The notes under the pieces: model-generated
Databases searched by the model: none
Seen by the model: the letters and a program-made list of their open reading frames with translations, nothing else
Told to the model about the DNA's origin: nothing
Shown here: positions 14,919 through 27,960 of the stretch, one piece after another
How positions within the stretch are numbered: position 1 is the first letter of the stretch
Layout: every line of letters starts with the position of its first letter
Translations under genes and position numbers: made by a program
Origin: Urechis unicinctus
Lineage: Eukaryota > Annelida > Polychaeta > Xenopneusta > Urechidae
Direction: 5' to 3'
DNA: 64,000 nucleotides
NCBI GenBank assembly: GCA_034190875.2
Contig: CM067354.1
Span: 37,154,441-37,218,440, forward strand

Positions 14919-16793
14919 ATGGGGTCAGGCGGAAGTAAACACAGTGCTAGGAAACCTAAGGTCACTTTTGCCGAAGAGCGCGATAGAGATGGGCGGTCCA
15001 ACACGATGCGGGATCAGGATACTTTTGACAGCTATGACGAAAACCCACAGGTGTCGAACAACAGAAGAGAAAGCACTGTGTCTCTCGGACAAAAAATTCG
15101 CAACAAAGCCCAGAACAGTGATGCGTTCTCGATACAACCGGCCAGGAAACTGGACAGGGAGTCACCTCCACCGAAAACGCAAGTACCGGAAGTCATACAG
15201 GATGGTGCTAGATTCAGCGGTAAAAGTTCACTAAAACCTTCCAAAACGCACCCAAGTTTTCAGAGAACTTCCCAGACAGTCATGCCCGTAGTGGAAGAGA
15301 CCCCTCCCCAAACGCCATCTCCACCTTTGAGACGCTCCCTTACACCACAGGATGAATTCGTCAGCGACCAGACAACAGAACCGTATTCAACTGGAATGGA
15401 TATTCTTAGCCCAACTCGTCGAGTCAGATTCCACGATAATATCAATCGTAACAGAATTACGAGCAATGAAACTGAGAAACCGAGCATGTCACTTGATTTA
15501 TGGGGTGAAGTTTCGGGGGAAATATATTCCATCACGAATTCAGATCAGCAAAATGAGGAAGTAACGCGCGATAAACAACGCGGAGACAACAGAAAGAGGA
15601 AACCAATGTGGCTTCGTTCAAAGAGCCATGCCAACAATCTGACGAAGAATCAACCTCCCCCTCCTCGCCCAATGTGGAATCCTCCCAATCGCGTTACAAA
15701 CACCTATCAAGCCAGAAAGGAATACGGTCAACATATCAAGCGTGAATTGGCGGGGAAGTCACGTGGCTCCAGCCAAGAGCGTTCCTCTTCCAAGGCGCGG
15801 GACATTCGACGCCCGTCTTACGTTCTCAAAGTATCAGACAAAACCAATGTGAATCGCGTCAAAGTTGGAAAGATCAAAGGAACAGTTATATACGATGGGA
15901 AAGATTACCGTGTTACTTCTGAAGATGACATTAGCGTTTTGAGGCTGAAAGACGAACCTTTCATTCATGGAAATATCAATTATATTGAACACGACTTGCC
16001 CAGTTCCTCATCTAACCCGTCTACGTCTCGATCGACGGTCCATCCTATGTCTGTCCGTTTGTCAGATAATGAAGTGAGCACGCCAGCGTCGGACGTAAGT
16101 GACGATGCGACTCACGCGAAAACCACGTACAACAAGAAGCTTCCCATGAAAGCAGCGCCCTCTGGCGAAGACAAGGACGTATACACTGAAACCTTTATCA
16201 CGCGGCGTCAGTATCCTGGCGTTTCCCCTCGAGAAACGGGGCCAATCAATGGGAAGAGTAATCATATATACTCCACCCCGTCTGACGAGACTGACACCGA
16301 ATCTGACGAGGAAAACTTACCAACAGATCAGCCTCTTAGTCGACAAGACAACGACGGCAGTGAACGTTATGATTCCCACCAAGACTATCCGATTCTACAT
16401 AATGATAACGATCCAACCATCAACGAGAGGCAGTATTCGACACCCCCGGATTACGTCCCCAATATTATCAATAACGATAGCGAGGAACCGCTAACAGACA
16501 ACCCTAGGAAGGGTAAAGTTCCGACTGTACTCTATAATACACCTCGCAGTGACACCAAGAGAATACCAATCATAATGCACTACACCCCAGACGAAATCGC
16601 AAGCAAAGACCAAGCAGACTCGACGCCTAGCGTCACCACAGAACAGACGCAGTCACCACCCACGCGGGGAAGTAAGCCGGTAGTGCGTTTCCAAGGAGGA
16701 GATGTATCCGACGAGGACGAACAGAGTGTACTGCCTTCTCATCACCAAGACACACAAGAATCATCCCCAGCCTCTCATCACAGTGCAACATAA
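14919..16793 (+). CDS. Unrecognised disordered protein with N-myristoylation-type start and RVxF motifs
   Basis: 624 residues in one exon. I do not recognise the family. The ATG at 14919 was chosen because a splice acceptor (cacag) ends three bases before it and because MGSGGSK fits the N-myristoylation consensus (Gly2, small residue at 6, Lys7); the frame is open 23 codons further upstream, probably intron. The protein is low in hydrophobics and rich in Ser, Pro, Asp and Arg, so mostly disordered. The only block that looks structured is about 310-370 (KVGKIKGTVIYDGKDYRV and following). KVTF at 14-17 and RVRF at 168-171 match the protein phosphatase 1 docking motif RVxF, and VVRF at 588-591 resembles it. 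An AATAAA hexamer follows the stop by five bases. A membrane-tethered scaffold is a guess. Confidence 0.75.
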   Translation: MGSGGSKHSARKPKVTFAEERDRDGRSNTMRDQDTFDSYDENPQVSNNRRESTVSLGQKIRNKAQNSDAFSIQPARKLDRESPPPKTQVPEVIQDGARFSGKSSLKPSKTHPSFQRTSQTVMPVVEETPPQTPSPPLRRSLTPQDEFVSDQTTEPYSTGMDILSPTRRVRFHDNINRNRITSNETEKPSMSLDLWGEVSGEIYSITNSDQQNEEVTRDKQRGDNRKRKPMWLRSKSHANNLTKNQPPPPRPMWNPPNRVTNTYQARKEYGQHIKRELAGKSRGSSQERSSSKARDIRRPSYVLKVSDKTNVNRVKVGKIKGTVIYDGKDYRVTSEDDISVLRLKDEPFIHGNINYIEHDLPSSSSNPSTSRSTVHPMSVRLSDNEVSTPASDVSDDATHAKTTYNKKLPMKAAPSGEDKDVYTETFITRRQYPGVSPRETGPINGKSNHIYSTPSDETDTESDEENLPTDQPLSRQDNDGSERYDSHQDYPILHNDNDPTINERQYSTPPDYVPNIINNDSEEPLTDNPRKGKVPTVLYNTPRSDTKRIPIIMHYTPDEIASKDQADSTPSVTTEQTQSPPTRGSKPVVRFQGGDVSDEDEQSVLPSHHQDTQESSPASHHSAT

Positions 16794-17365
16794 TCTCAAT
16801 AAAACAATGTACTTATGTCAATGAGCATGTAATGCCATATTTAAATATATATCATCATAATTTATTCTCGTTTATGTTCTCTACCGACAAAAGGTCATCA
16901 CATTTTTCCAGGTAATGGAGACTATAAGCACAAAATTACAAAATCAACACAACTCTCATTGATGAAAATGACTTGGTACTTGTCAATGGCACATCACATC
17001 ATCACATCATAAATTTCCTTGAAAATCAAACAAAAAGTGTTACAATAAATGTTAACCAACATATTGTTTATCTCTGCATGAATGCTTGTGCTAAAAGGGA
17101 GATACAAAAATATATATAACACAAAATAAATGATAAACATGAATGTGGTACGATTAAAACTCTGACATCCGATCATCCTGCCTTAGGATTGAGTTCACAG
17201 TGCAAGACAATGACACTGGGTTTGATATGTACTGTATAACACCCAAAATGATGATGACAATCACAGGTAACTAACTGGTGTCTAATGTCAGCTGACAAAG
17301 CAGGGCAAGATCTTACTTCCCTGTGTCCAGCCCATCACGCCCCAGAGAGGTTGGGTGGGGGGCAG
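16794..17365. other. Convergent 3' ends of the unknown gene and DNMT3
   Basis: The plus-strand gene ends at 16793 and DNMT3 (minus) ends at 17366. AATAAA occurs on the plus strand at 16799-16804 and on the minus strand at 16861-16866, so the two transcripts may overlap at their 3' ends. Confidence 0.5.
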
Positions 17366-20300
17366 TTACTCTTGTTTAGGGAGTTTGGGTGTAGAGAAGA
17401 ACAGTTTGAGGGGTCGTAGGATGCTACGAATGACAGGGACACTCCATGAGCGACCCAGTAACTTCTGGCGACGAGTACGCCCCATGTCACCAACATCTGT
17501 GTAGTGCTCGGGGAAGCCGAATATCCTGCCACCAACACACACAGACACATTTCTACTGGCATCATGGGAACATGCTGCTGGGCGGCAGTACCAGGGAGTG
17601 TTATAGTACAATCGTTATTACATAACGGGAAACATTGATAATGTAATGATTGGTTATCCTGAACCTTTCAATTTCAGGGATCCACAGGACATCGTCTGAA
17701 CTGCCCATTTTGACAGGGAAGCGTTTTTCTGTTTTCCCTCTCACCAGTGAGTTGGTGTTAGTTGTGACACATGTAATTTTCTGAAACTGCATCCAAACAA
17801 AACACAAGTGTGAGGGTCAATAGAAGCTAACTAATTGAAGCAATTTGTTATAATCACATGTTGAAAGAACAGAAAATAGATTAAGGAATGAATTTCAACC
17901 TACTTCGCAGTTAAATATCAACCTACTTTGCCATGAAACATCAACCTACTTTGGCATCCCGGCTGGGCATGAGTGCATCCTTCAACTGGCGGTCGCCATC
18001 CTCCGTATCTACCTCAAACCTGTGGTGTAGGGCAGGAATATTACCCCAGAAGAAGCGTTTTCTTTGCTGGGGGCTGAAGTGCTGAGCATCCCACATGCTG
18101 GCAGGGCACTATACAAACACAATCCCCCATTAACATCATTGGCAGGGCACTACACAAACACAATCCCCCATTAACATCATTGGCAGGGCACTACACAAAC
18201 ACAATCCCCCATTAACATCATTGGCAGGGCACTACACAAACACAATCCCCCATTAATATCACTGGCAGGGCACTACACAAAACACAATCCTCCATTAACA
18301 TTCCCACATGGCACACATCACATTGTCAGCAGCTATCACCATCTGCAAGCAGATTGGAAATGGGTAGCTGAGGGTACATTTAACCCCTACCTTATCACCA
18401 ACAAAGCCTGACTTTGTGGCCTCTTTTAAATGCCCCTCATATAGACAACCTTCTACCTCAGCATCCAGTGAATCCCTAATCCTAAATCCATGGAATAGCC
18501 ATCAATAACGACAGGGAATGTGAAACAACCTACCTCAAGGAAGCGAGAAATTGTAGACTTGCTCTCAGCAGACATGGATGCAACATTCTCAAACAGCCAG
18601 AAGAATGGCTGATGGCCAGAGTTTAACGAGTGCAAATCTTGTAAAACCCGGTAGAATTCGTAGAAGAGTAGACCTGTTCCCGCTTCAGTGACAAGGTGGT
18701 AAATAAGGTGCAACAAACATAAGTTGTGGAACAAAAGTAAGAAACACGTACCAAGCCTCACAGAAACAAAGCATCACATTTTTTAAAGCAGTACTACAAT
18801 GAAGTACATATCACAGGTAATAGGCAGCTTAGGTACCAAGTATCACAGGAAGAAATTCCAAGAAACAGATACCAAGTATCACAGGTTCCAAGTAACAGAA
18901 AGTAAGTATCACCAGTCCCAAGGATACCAAGTACCAAGTATTACAGGTCCCAAAGATACCAGGTACCAAGTATTACAGGTCCCAAAAATAACTGGTACCA
19001 AGTATCACAGGTCCCAAGGATACCAGGTACCAAGTATTACAGGTCCCAAAGGATAAATGTTACCAATTATCACCAGTCCCAAAGATAACTGGTACCAAGT
19101 ATCACAGGTCCAAAGGATAAATGTTACCAATTATCACCAGTCCCAAAGATAACTGGTACCAAGTATCACCAGTCCCAAGGATAACAGGTACCAAGTACCA
19201 CCAGTCCCAAGGATAACAGGTACCAAGTACCACCAGTCCCAGGGATAACAGGTACCAAGTATCACAGGTATCAAGGTGCTATGATATATCCCACAAAGCT
19301 TCACCTCCAAGTCCACTTCTGGCTGGGTTGACCACAGACAGCTCATCGCACGGCGAGCCTCCTATCAGCAAGTCGATTCGCCCAAGTGTCTTCAGCTGTC
19401 AACAGTTTTATTGCTCTTCTATCAAGCTCTTCAACTTAGTCTGTTTCTATGTTAAAATACCACACATCATAATGCAATACAAAGGAATATTTAAACAAGG
19501 ACAATCTATTATATTCAGGTGTATTTGGTGAATTTATGTTTGCATATGAACTAAGGGAGTATTTCATGGTTTACCTTGGTATATGAGAGCTTTCTGACAT
19601 CCCCAAGTTGGGTGATCAAGTTGGCCTGTCTCACACTGGTGACTAGAAGGGCGTCCTCGTCAATCTCACACGCGTAGTAAACCTCAACCTCCAAACCCAG
19701 GGCATTAAGTACAAACAGGCCTGAAAACCACAAAATAGACAACTCATAACAAACCAGGGCATCAAGTACAAACAGGCCTGAAAACCACAAAATAGACAAC
19801 TCATAACAAACCAGGGCATCAAGTACAAACCAGCCTGAAAACCACAAAATAGGCAACTCATTACAAACCAGGGCACCATGTACAAACCGGCCTGAAAACC
19901 ACAAAACACACAACTCATTACAAACCAGGGCACCAAGTACAAACCGGCCTGAAAACCACAACTTAGACAACTCATAACAAACCAGGGCATCAAGTACAAA
20001 CCAGCCTGAAAACCACAAAATAGACAACTCATAACAAACCAGGGCATCAAGTACAAACAGGCCTGAAAACCACAACTTAGACAACTCATAACAAACCAGG
20101 GCATCAAGTACAAACCAGCCTGAAAAACACAACTTAGACAACTCATAACAAACCAGGGCACCAAGTACAAACCGGCCTGAAAACCACAAAACAGACAACT
20201 CATAACAAACCAGGGCACCAAGTACAAACCAGCCTCAAAACCACAAAATAGACAACTCATAACAAACCAGGGCATCAAGTACAAACCGGCCTGAAAACCA

Positions 20301-23300
20301 CAACTTAGACAACTCATAACAAACCAGGGCACCAAGTACAAACCAGCCTGAAAACCACAAAATAGACAACTCATAACAAACCAGGGCATCAAGTACAAAC
20401 CAGCCTGAAAACCACAACTTGGACAACTCATAACAAACCCAGGCCATTATGTCATATTAACCAGTGCAATTATTGCTAGAATGTAAACAGGGAATGGAAA
20501 TGAATGCAGCAACATCCTGGAATAAATAACTTCACAAGCTGTTACCATGCCATATCAATAATTCAAAAGAAACTAGGATTAATTTGCAACATGGAAAAGT
20601 TAACCAACTTGACCTAATTAACAAATGTTATTTCATATCACACCTGTGCCTATACCATCAAAGAGGGACAGTACTCGGAGTGGTCTCTTCCTCGGCGTTT
20701 CTCCACCAAGCCCTCTCACGTCACACTAACAATCATAAACTCATGCAATTAAAAACTAGTGAAAAACTTACCAAGTTCAAGAATGTTTTTTAAAGAGAGC
20801 AGCTGTGGTTTTTTAAAATCACACTATTTTACTCACACTATGTTTGGCGACTGGGAGACAGAATGACATGAGATCTTCGTCGGATGTGTCCCGCACTTGG
20901 ATGCCAAACTGTTCAATGGCTTCATGAATCTCTTCCTTTTTGAGCATGCTGATCCTCTTACAACAGAGGTAACAAGACCAGAGCTTACTCCCCTTTACCC
21001 TCAGCAGCTCCGACTCACCTCCAAACAGCGACACACATCGCCTACAGTACACCCTGCACACATTACCAACAGCAACAAACAAACCAAAAGTCACAATACA
21101 GTACAGACATGTGGTCTAGCTACAGGACCTAGAAAATAGGTGATATCATTAGGGAGATGTGGCTGTCAGATATGAGAGAGATTCAACTAGTACTTGCTAT
21201 ATTCAGTACCTGTTACAGGTGGCAGTATCACACATGTACTGCTCCCCTCCGCGGCCACACACCGTGCAGTACACCTACACATCACACACACACCGTGCCG
21301 TACACCTACAAATCACACACACACCGTGCAATACACCAACACATCGCACACACACACCATGCAGTACACCTACAATCACACACACACACCATGCAATACA
21401 CCTACATGTCACACACACACACCGTGCAGTACACCTACACATCACACATACACACCGTGCAGTACACCTACAAATCACATACACACCGTGCAATACACCT
21501 ACACATCACACATACACACCGTGCAGTACACCTACAATCACACACACACACCGTGCAATACACCAACACATCACACACACACACCATGCAGTACACCTAC
21601 ACATTACACACCGTGCCGTACACCTACACATTACACACCGTGCAGTACACCTACACATCACACACACACACACACACCGTGCAGTACACCTACACATCAC
21701 ACATACACACCGTGCAGTACACCTACACATCACACACACACCGTGCATACACCTACACATCACACACATAAGAGGTGATACAAGAGCTCATCACACACAC
21801 ACATATGGACCTCTCTCCCATACACCAGGCGGAACACCAGTTCGTCACACACACACATGGCAAGATTCCATGCAGCGTCTTGTGTTAGTTATGTACAGTT
21901 CAGCTATCTCTTTGATTGGATCACTGACAGAGGAAGAATCTACCATCACTTCACATGAACATACAAAATGGAAAAGAATATTCATAATTCAATAAACAAA
22001 CACCAAAAAACTCACATATCCACCATCTTCATCACAAGTGACAACAGCCTCAACGAGCAGCTTCTGTTAGGCATAAATCATTCGTAATTTACTTTTGGTT
22101 TCAAACATGTCCACAAAGATGTTAACAGTGCGAGCATGTTGTTGATGTTACCTTGCAGCTTATGCAGAGACCCCCCATGAAGTATGGATGCTGAAGCTTA
22201 GCGTCACAGTCTCCACAAGCTAAGCACACATCTATATATGCAAGCATGATTAGGCGCACAAAATGACTGTACAAAATGAATTGCTTAGGGAAGATGCAGT
22301 CAAGGAGGATGCTGTCAAGGCTGTAGAATGTAGAAGAGACGCTAGTAGAGATGATGGGAAATGGGAAATACAAAATTAAGTTGTCGACTGGTTTATATAT
22401 CCCCCACCCCACTACCCGCGGCACTAAACTTTTTCTCACCTTATTCTCACTTTATTCCAATAGCATCAACACCTCGCCCAGGGAAGTGAGTTGTGAAAAC
22501 ATACTATTACAGATGGCGGATGTCAATAAGACTACCATCTTTGTTCCTTATTTGTTCCTATTTTCGGTTAGAAAAAAAACGGTCCTAGATCTGAGGGCGA
22601 GTTATGCAGATTCGCAAGTAAAAACAACGCAAGTTATCAGGGCATAGCTGTATGCCATCAATTACTAAGTCATGCTTTTAAGTTGTACCTTGAATGTTGA
22701 CTTTGTTGGCCTCAACAGCAGCCCAAGCTGTTTCTAAAAATATGAAAAAGCAAATCGAATATTACAAACTTCCATCTTCTGTTTATCAACATGGATCCAA
22801 ATGTTAAGTTGGATGCCTGTTAGCTGGTATGGTTGATTGGTAGAGCTTACTATACAACCGATTTCAAATGTGACCTCTATTTTTGTGGCGTTCTCTTAGT
22901 TTGTCAGATCTATCAAGGTCCTCTTTGGAGCCGCCTCCATCATCCTCATCATCGTCATCATCACTGTCCTCATCATCTCCATCGTCATCACAGTCTGTAG
23001 AGGAGCTGCTATCACTGTCACACTGGTTCAACTTCTGCAGCTTCTCCATACAGCCGAGTAACCACTCCGGGAAAAGGTCAACCCCTGAATGAATTGACAG
23101 AAAAACCTAAACCATATCATTAGCACTATAATGTATGGACACAGGATCATGCTATAATATAATAACAAAATGGAGGTTTGTGCATCATGATAGGACAGCT
23201 AGGTTGCTTTGAAGAAAGTGTGTTGTTAACGTTTGCAAGCGGATGGTCAAACAGAGAAATGATAAATTAGTAGTAGATGCGTTATATATTCTTTACTTAA

Positions 23301-25194
23301 TAGCCTTGTTCCATTATGACTCAATGTGATTGAATCATAATGCATACTATCACTGCATTGAAAACAAGTGTTTTTTCGACGCAGCTTAACCGCACACCAA
23401 CACTGATGTGCTATATGGTGCCTACAAAAGTAAAGTGAATATAAAGAGATAAGATAAATGGAAAAAATAGAAAACAAAGGAGTCAGTTTTTAACACCAAT
23501 GACCCACCATGCACCGGTTTGTAGAGGTCTGATTGCGGCTGTCTACAGATAGGGAATCCATTGAGAGCCCACTTGACTGGGTCCTCGTGTTCAGATGATG
23601 CTAGGTCCGCTCGACGCATGCATTCCTACGCACCAACAATAACATGGGCAGCATTCTTTATGAACACATCTTCAGACCCATTAATCCCTGAAACTCATTC
23701 CTATTGTCTCAGATAACATTAGCATATATTATGCAAAGAATGTGTCACCTTATGTCATTCAGAGCAAATACCCCATAGTTTAACAAAGCAGGTCTAACCT
23801 GGCTATTGTTCTAATAAAATATCGAGATAATTGATAGGACAACCAAACATCCCATATTGATATGAAGTGAGACCACATCCTGACTATGCCAGAAGCTATA
23901 AGTACTGATAATTTTCCATTAGAACATGATACAAAATACATCAATGTTTGGATAAAGGCAATAGATCTTGACCCCCTACAGCATTCACCATACAATACCT
24001 ACTCTGATGGCCTGTATGGTGGCTAGATATCTCTCCTTGTTCAGCGTGATGTCATGGTGATGGCGCCCGTAAAGTGCAGTGAACGCCTCTAAACCTCCAA
24101 TCTTCACCTGTGTACAACCAAGTGTAAATCATACTACAACTTTCACAAATATACCCTGTAATAATTATGAAATACAAATGTGAGTTGTGAATGAGGAATA
24201 GCATAACATAGGAGAAATGGAAACCAAGCAAATGACACATATTCTTAACCTCATACTGGACAAAAGAACAATAGTATCTTAAACAATTGTGGAAAGTATG
24301 GTTGACTTCATCTGACTATAAAACAAAGAATTACAATACTGAATATAAGCTGTGCACACACTCAGGCATCACAATAAGGCGAGATATTCTCATCCATCTA
24401 ACCTGAGACACTTTGTTTTTCGAGCCAAACCAGAGGAGCCATGTGTTGTCCTGTTTAGGTGGGGCCACTCCCACACAGGATGCCTCCACCACCACAGCAG
24501 GCCAGTGATGCTTGCTGAAGGGGCACCATACTAGAGTGCCAGGCTCACACAGTTCCTACAGGGGTCAAACAACAGGGGTCAGACAACAGGGGTCAAACAA
24601 TAGTGATTAGACAACAGGGGTCAGACAACAGGGGTCAGACAGCAGGGTTTAACAACAGGGGTTGGACAACAGGAATGTCACTGCAGGTGACAATCAGTGA
24701 GGTGAAGGTCAGTGGTAGGTGTGGTCATTATAACTTGATCAAGCCATCACTGACCTGCTTCAAAAGAGCCTTGTTCTGTAGGGTGTACATCCGCTTCGTC
24801 TTGGCTGGCTGAACAGTGTTTCTCTGGTGAATCCAACAGATGCAACAGTTAAACACAGTTTCAATGCAACGAAAATTGACTCCTTACGAAAACGCTTAAC
24901 CCCTAAATGGACGTCCCCGCAGCATAGCATACAATATGAAGGCACATTTCAAAGGGGCATTTAGATACAGACACTGGATTGCATAGCCAGGAAAGGCTGG
25001 AAACATCGCGACAATCAAGATGATATCTGTTTAACACACGAGTTAGACTACATCATTTGACATCTTCACAAAACTAATCCTCTCACCTTCAAGAAGGTTG
25101 GAGGAACACCAGAGACGGGCCGTCTTGTCGGTGGACGGCCTATAGGTCTACGTCCATTAACTGACGACCGACGTCTTCTCTTGTAAGCTGTCAT
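17366..25194 (-). CDS. DNMT3: DNMT3, de novo DNA (cytosine-5) methyltransferase, complete, 18 exons
   Basis: Exons from the start: 25087-25194, 24755-24823, 24403-24555, 24003-24107, 23508-23625, 22875-23084, 22689-22733, 22152-22231, 22016-22063, 21210-21274, 20837-21053, 20644-20725, 19575-19720, 19305-19395, 18534-18682, 17950-18108, 17665-17786, 17366-17525. They sum to 2127 nt with consistent phases, giving 708 residues. Order: AT-hook-like [13 protein letters not shown] (about 14-26), PWWP (about 60-145, with HHWPA and WLLWFG), acidic Asp/Ser linker (about 195-235), ADD zinc-finger domain (about 265-385, with DVCLACGDC and [10 protein letters not shown]), and the methyltransferase: motif [11 protein letters not shown] (425-434), catalytic Cys498 in [13 protein letters not shown] (543-546), and [10 protein letters not shown] near the end. 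In the family, ADD reads unmodified H3K4 and PWWP reads methylated H3K36 to direct CpG methylation. Four introns carry arrays at their 3' ends. Confidence 0.96.
18109..18300. repeat. 41 bp minisatellite carrying copies of a DNMT3 3' splice site
   Basis: Four to five units of about 41 bp lie directly upstream (gene sense) of exon 17950-18108. On the minus strand each unit contains the polypyrimidine-like tract, the TGTAG acceptor and the first ten exon bases (TGCCCTGCCA). Confidence 0.9.
18800..19285. repeat. Minisatellite in the DNMT3 intron after the catalytic-Cys exon
   Basis: Irregular units of about 29-36 bp built on ggtaccaagtatcacaggtc and cccaaggata. The array stops about 20 bp short of the donor of exon 19305-19395, so no splice site is included. 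Confidence 0.85.
19721..20445. repeat. 57 bp minisatellite carrying in-frame copies of a DNMT3 3' splice site
   Basis: About 12 units of 57 bp run from exon 19575-19720 into the upstream intron. On the minus strand each unit contains TTTTCAG|GCCTGTTTGTA, which is the real acceptor and the start of the exon (copies at 19777, 19834, 19891 and so on). Since 57 is a multiple of three, the coding frame stays open across the first eight units, until a TGA near 20235. Confidence 0.92.
21275..21775. repeat. CA-rich minisatellite carrying copies of the ADD-exon 3' splice site
   Basis: About 15 units of roughly 26-36 bp follow directly on exon 21210-21274. On the minus strand most units contain TGTAG|GTGTACTGCACGG, identical or nearly so to the acceptor and first exon bases. 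CA dinucleotide runs of varying length separate the units. Confidence 0.9.
24556..24675. repeat. 14 bp tandem repeat abutting the PWWP-exon 3' splice site of DNMT3
   Basis: About eight units based on acaacaggggtcag. In the gene sense they read as CCCCTGTTG stretches, and the last unit differs by one base to form CCCCTGTAG, the acceptor of exon 24403-24555. Confidence 0.85.
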
Positions 25195-25744
25195 GTCTCT
25201 CCAGTGAAGGTACGAATGATATAAAACGCCAAGTATCGCGGTCCTGGAATCAAATCGAGTTGGTTGGATGTCAGAGGGGAAGCTACAGCCGTGTCGCGCT
25301 CCCTTATGAATGATTAATTCAAATTGTCACCTGCTTAAGTTTTAGAAATGCTAGTAGACATCACTGGCGATACTTACACACTTACGATAACCTCTAAAGC
25401 GATCATACAGTCTGGCCACAAGTAAAACATATTGGTCCTACCCACGTGATCCCGGGATTGAAGCGCGCAGACTATACTTCACCAGCAACTCTTCATAAGA
25501 ATGCTGCTAAACATAAAATATGCACTTGACCTTATTGCACGTTGGGTGAAATCCTCACGCAGCAGAACATTTCAGCCAGGTCAAGTTGCCATGGAAGCAG
25601 GGGGAACATTTCAGCAAGCTAGTGGTAGGAAAACTGTGTTACAGTAAAGGTGGAGATCCTAGGTTGACATGAGACCTTATCACGACTGTTAGAAAAAGAC
25701 AGTTTAAAGATACTTACAGATCTTTCAAGCGACTTTTTACTCCT
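25195..25744 (-). promoter_or_regulatory. DNMT3 upstream region
   Basis: The 550 bp before the DNMT3 start codon has no coding potential and is not repetitive. It must contain the 5'UTR and probably the promoter; no core promoter motif stood out. Confidence 0.35.
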
Positions 25745-26818
25745 TTTTTGCCCAACGTCGTTTTGCCGTTTTCTTCACCACCCTTTTACCGTTCTATCCA
25801 CAAAACCTTTGCTGCTCTGTCCACTCCCATTTTGCTGTTCTGCCCGCTCACATATTGCTGTTCGGCCCTTCAACGTTTTGCCGTTCTGCCCACCAACTTG
25901 CTGTTCGGCCCACTCGCATTTTGCCTTTCTGCCCATCAACATTAAGCTTCTCTGCCCACTCACCTTTTGCTTTTCTGCCCACCAACCTTTTGCCGTTCTG
26001 CCCACCAAACTTTTGCCGTTATGCCAACCAACCTTGTACCGTTCTGCTATCCAACCTTTTGCTGTTCTGCCCACTCACATATTGTTGTTCTGCCCACAAG
26101 CGATTTGCTGTTCTGCCCACTCACATATCGCCCATTCACATTTCGCTGTTCTGCCAACGCACATTTTGCCGTTCTGCCAACCAACGTTTCGCTGTTCTGC
26201 CCACCAACCTTTTGCCGCCCATTCATATTTTGCTGCTCTGCCCACCAGTATTTTGCGGTTCTGCCAAATCACATTTTGTTGTTCTGCCCACTCACATATT
26301 GCTGTTCTGCCCACCAACATTTTGCTGCTCTGCCCACCAACACTTTGCTGTTCTGCCCACCAAAATTTTGCTGTTCCGCCCATCTACGTTTCGCTGTTCT
26401 GCCCAACAACCTTTTGCCGCCCATTCATATTTTGCTGCTCTGCCCACCAGTATTTTGCGGTTCTGCCAAATCACATTTTGTTGTTCTGCCCACTCACATA
26501 TTGCTGTTCTGCCCACCAACATTTTGCTGCTCTGCCCACCAACACTTTGCTGTTCTGCCCACCAAAATTTTGCTGTTCCGCCCAGCCACGTTTCGCTGTT
26601 CTGCCCAACAACCTTTTGCCGCCCATTCATATTTTGCTGCTCTGCCCACCAGTATTTTGCGGTTCTGCCAAATCACATTTTGCTGTTCTGCCCACTCACA
26701 TATTGCTGTTCTGCCCACCAACATTTCTGCCCTCCAATGTTTTGCTGTTCTGCCCACTCACAGTTTGCTTTTCTGCCCTCCAATGTTTTGCTGTTCTGCC
26801 ACCAACCTTTTGCCGAGT
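25745..26818. repeat. 23-24 bp minisatellite, about 1.07 kb
   Basis: About 45 units of ttttgctgttctgcccacca and variants, with units missing or shortened. A longer block of about 200 bp (26215-26400) recurs at 26405-26590 and again, shortened, at 26610-26720, so the array shows higher-order duplication. Long open frames in several frames are a by-product of near-24 bp periodicity. Confidence 0.95.

Positions 26819-27960
<1,142 letters not shown>

Noticed and set aside
18799-19056. 85-codon open frame with [14 protein letters not shown] repeats
   Set aside because: Lies in a DNMT3 intron array, opposite strand, repeat-derived.
21157-21995. His/Thr-rich open frames of about 200-280 codons on the plus strand
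   Set aside because: They are antisense to the DNMT3 ADD exon and its CA-rich array.
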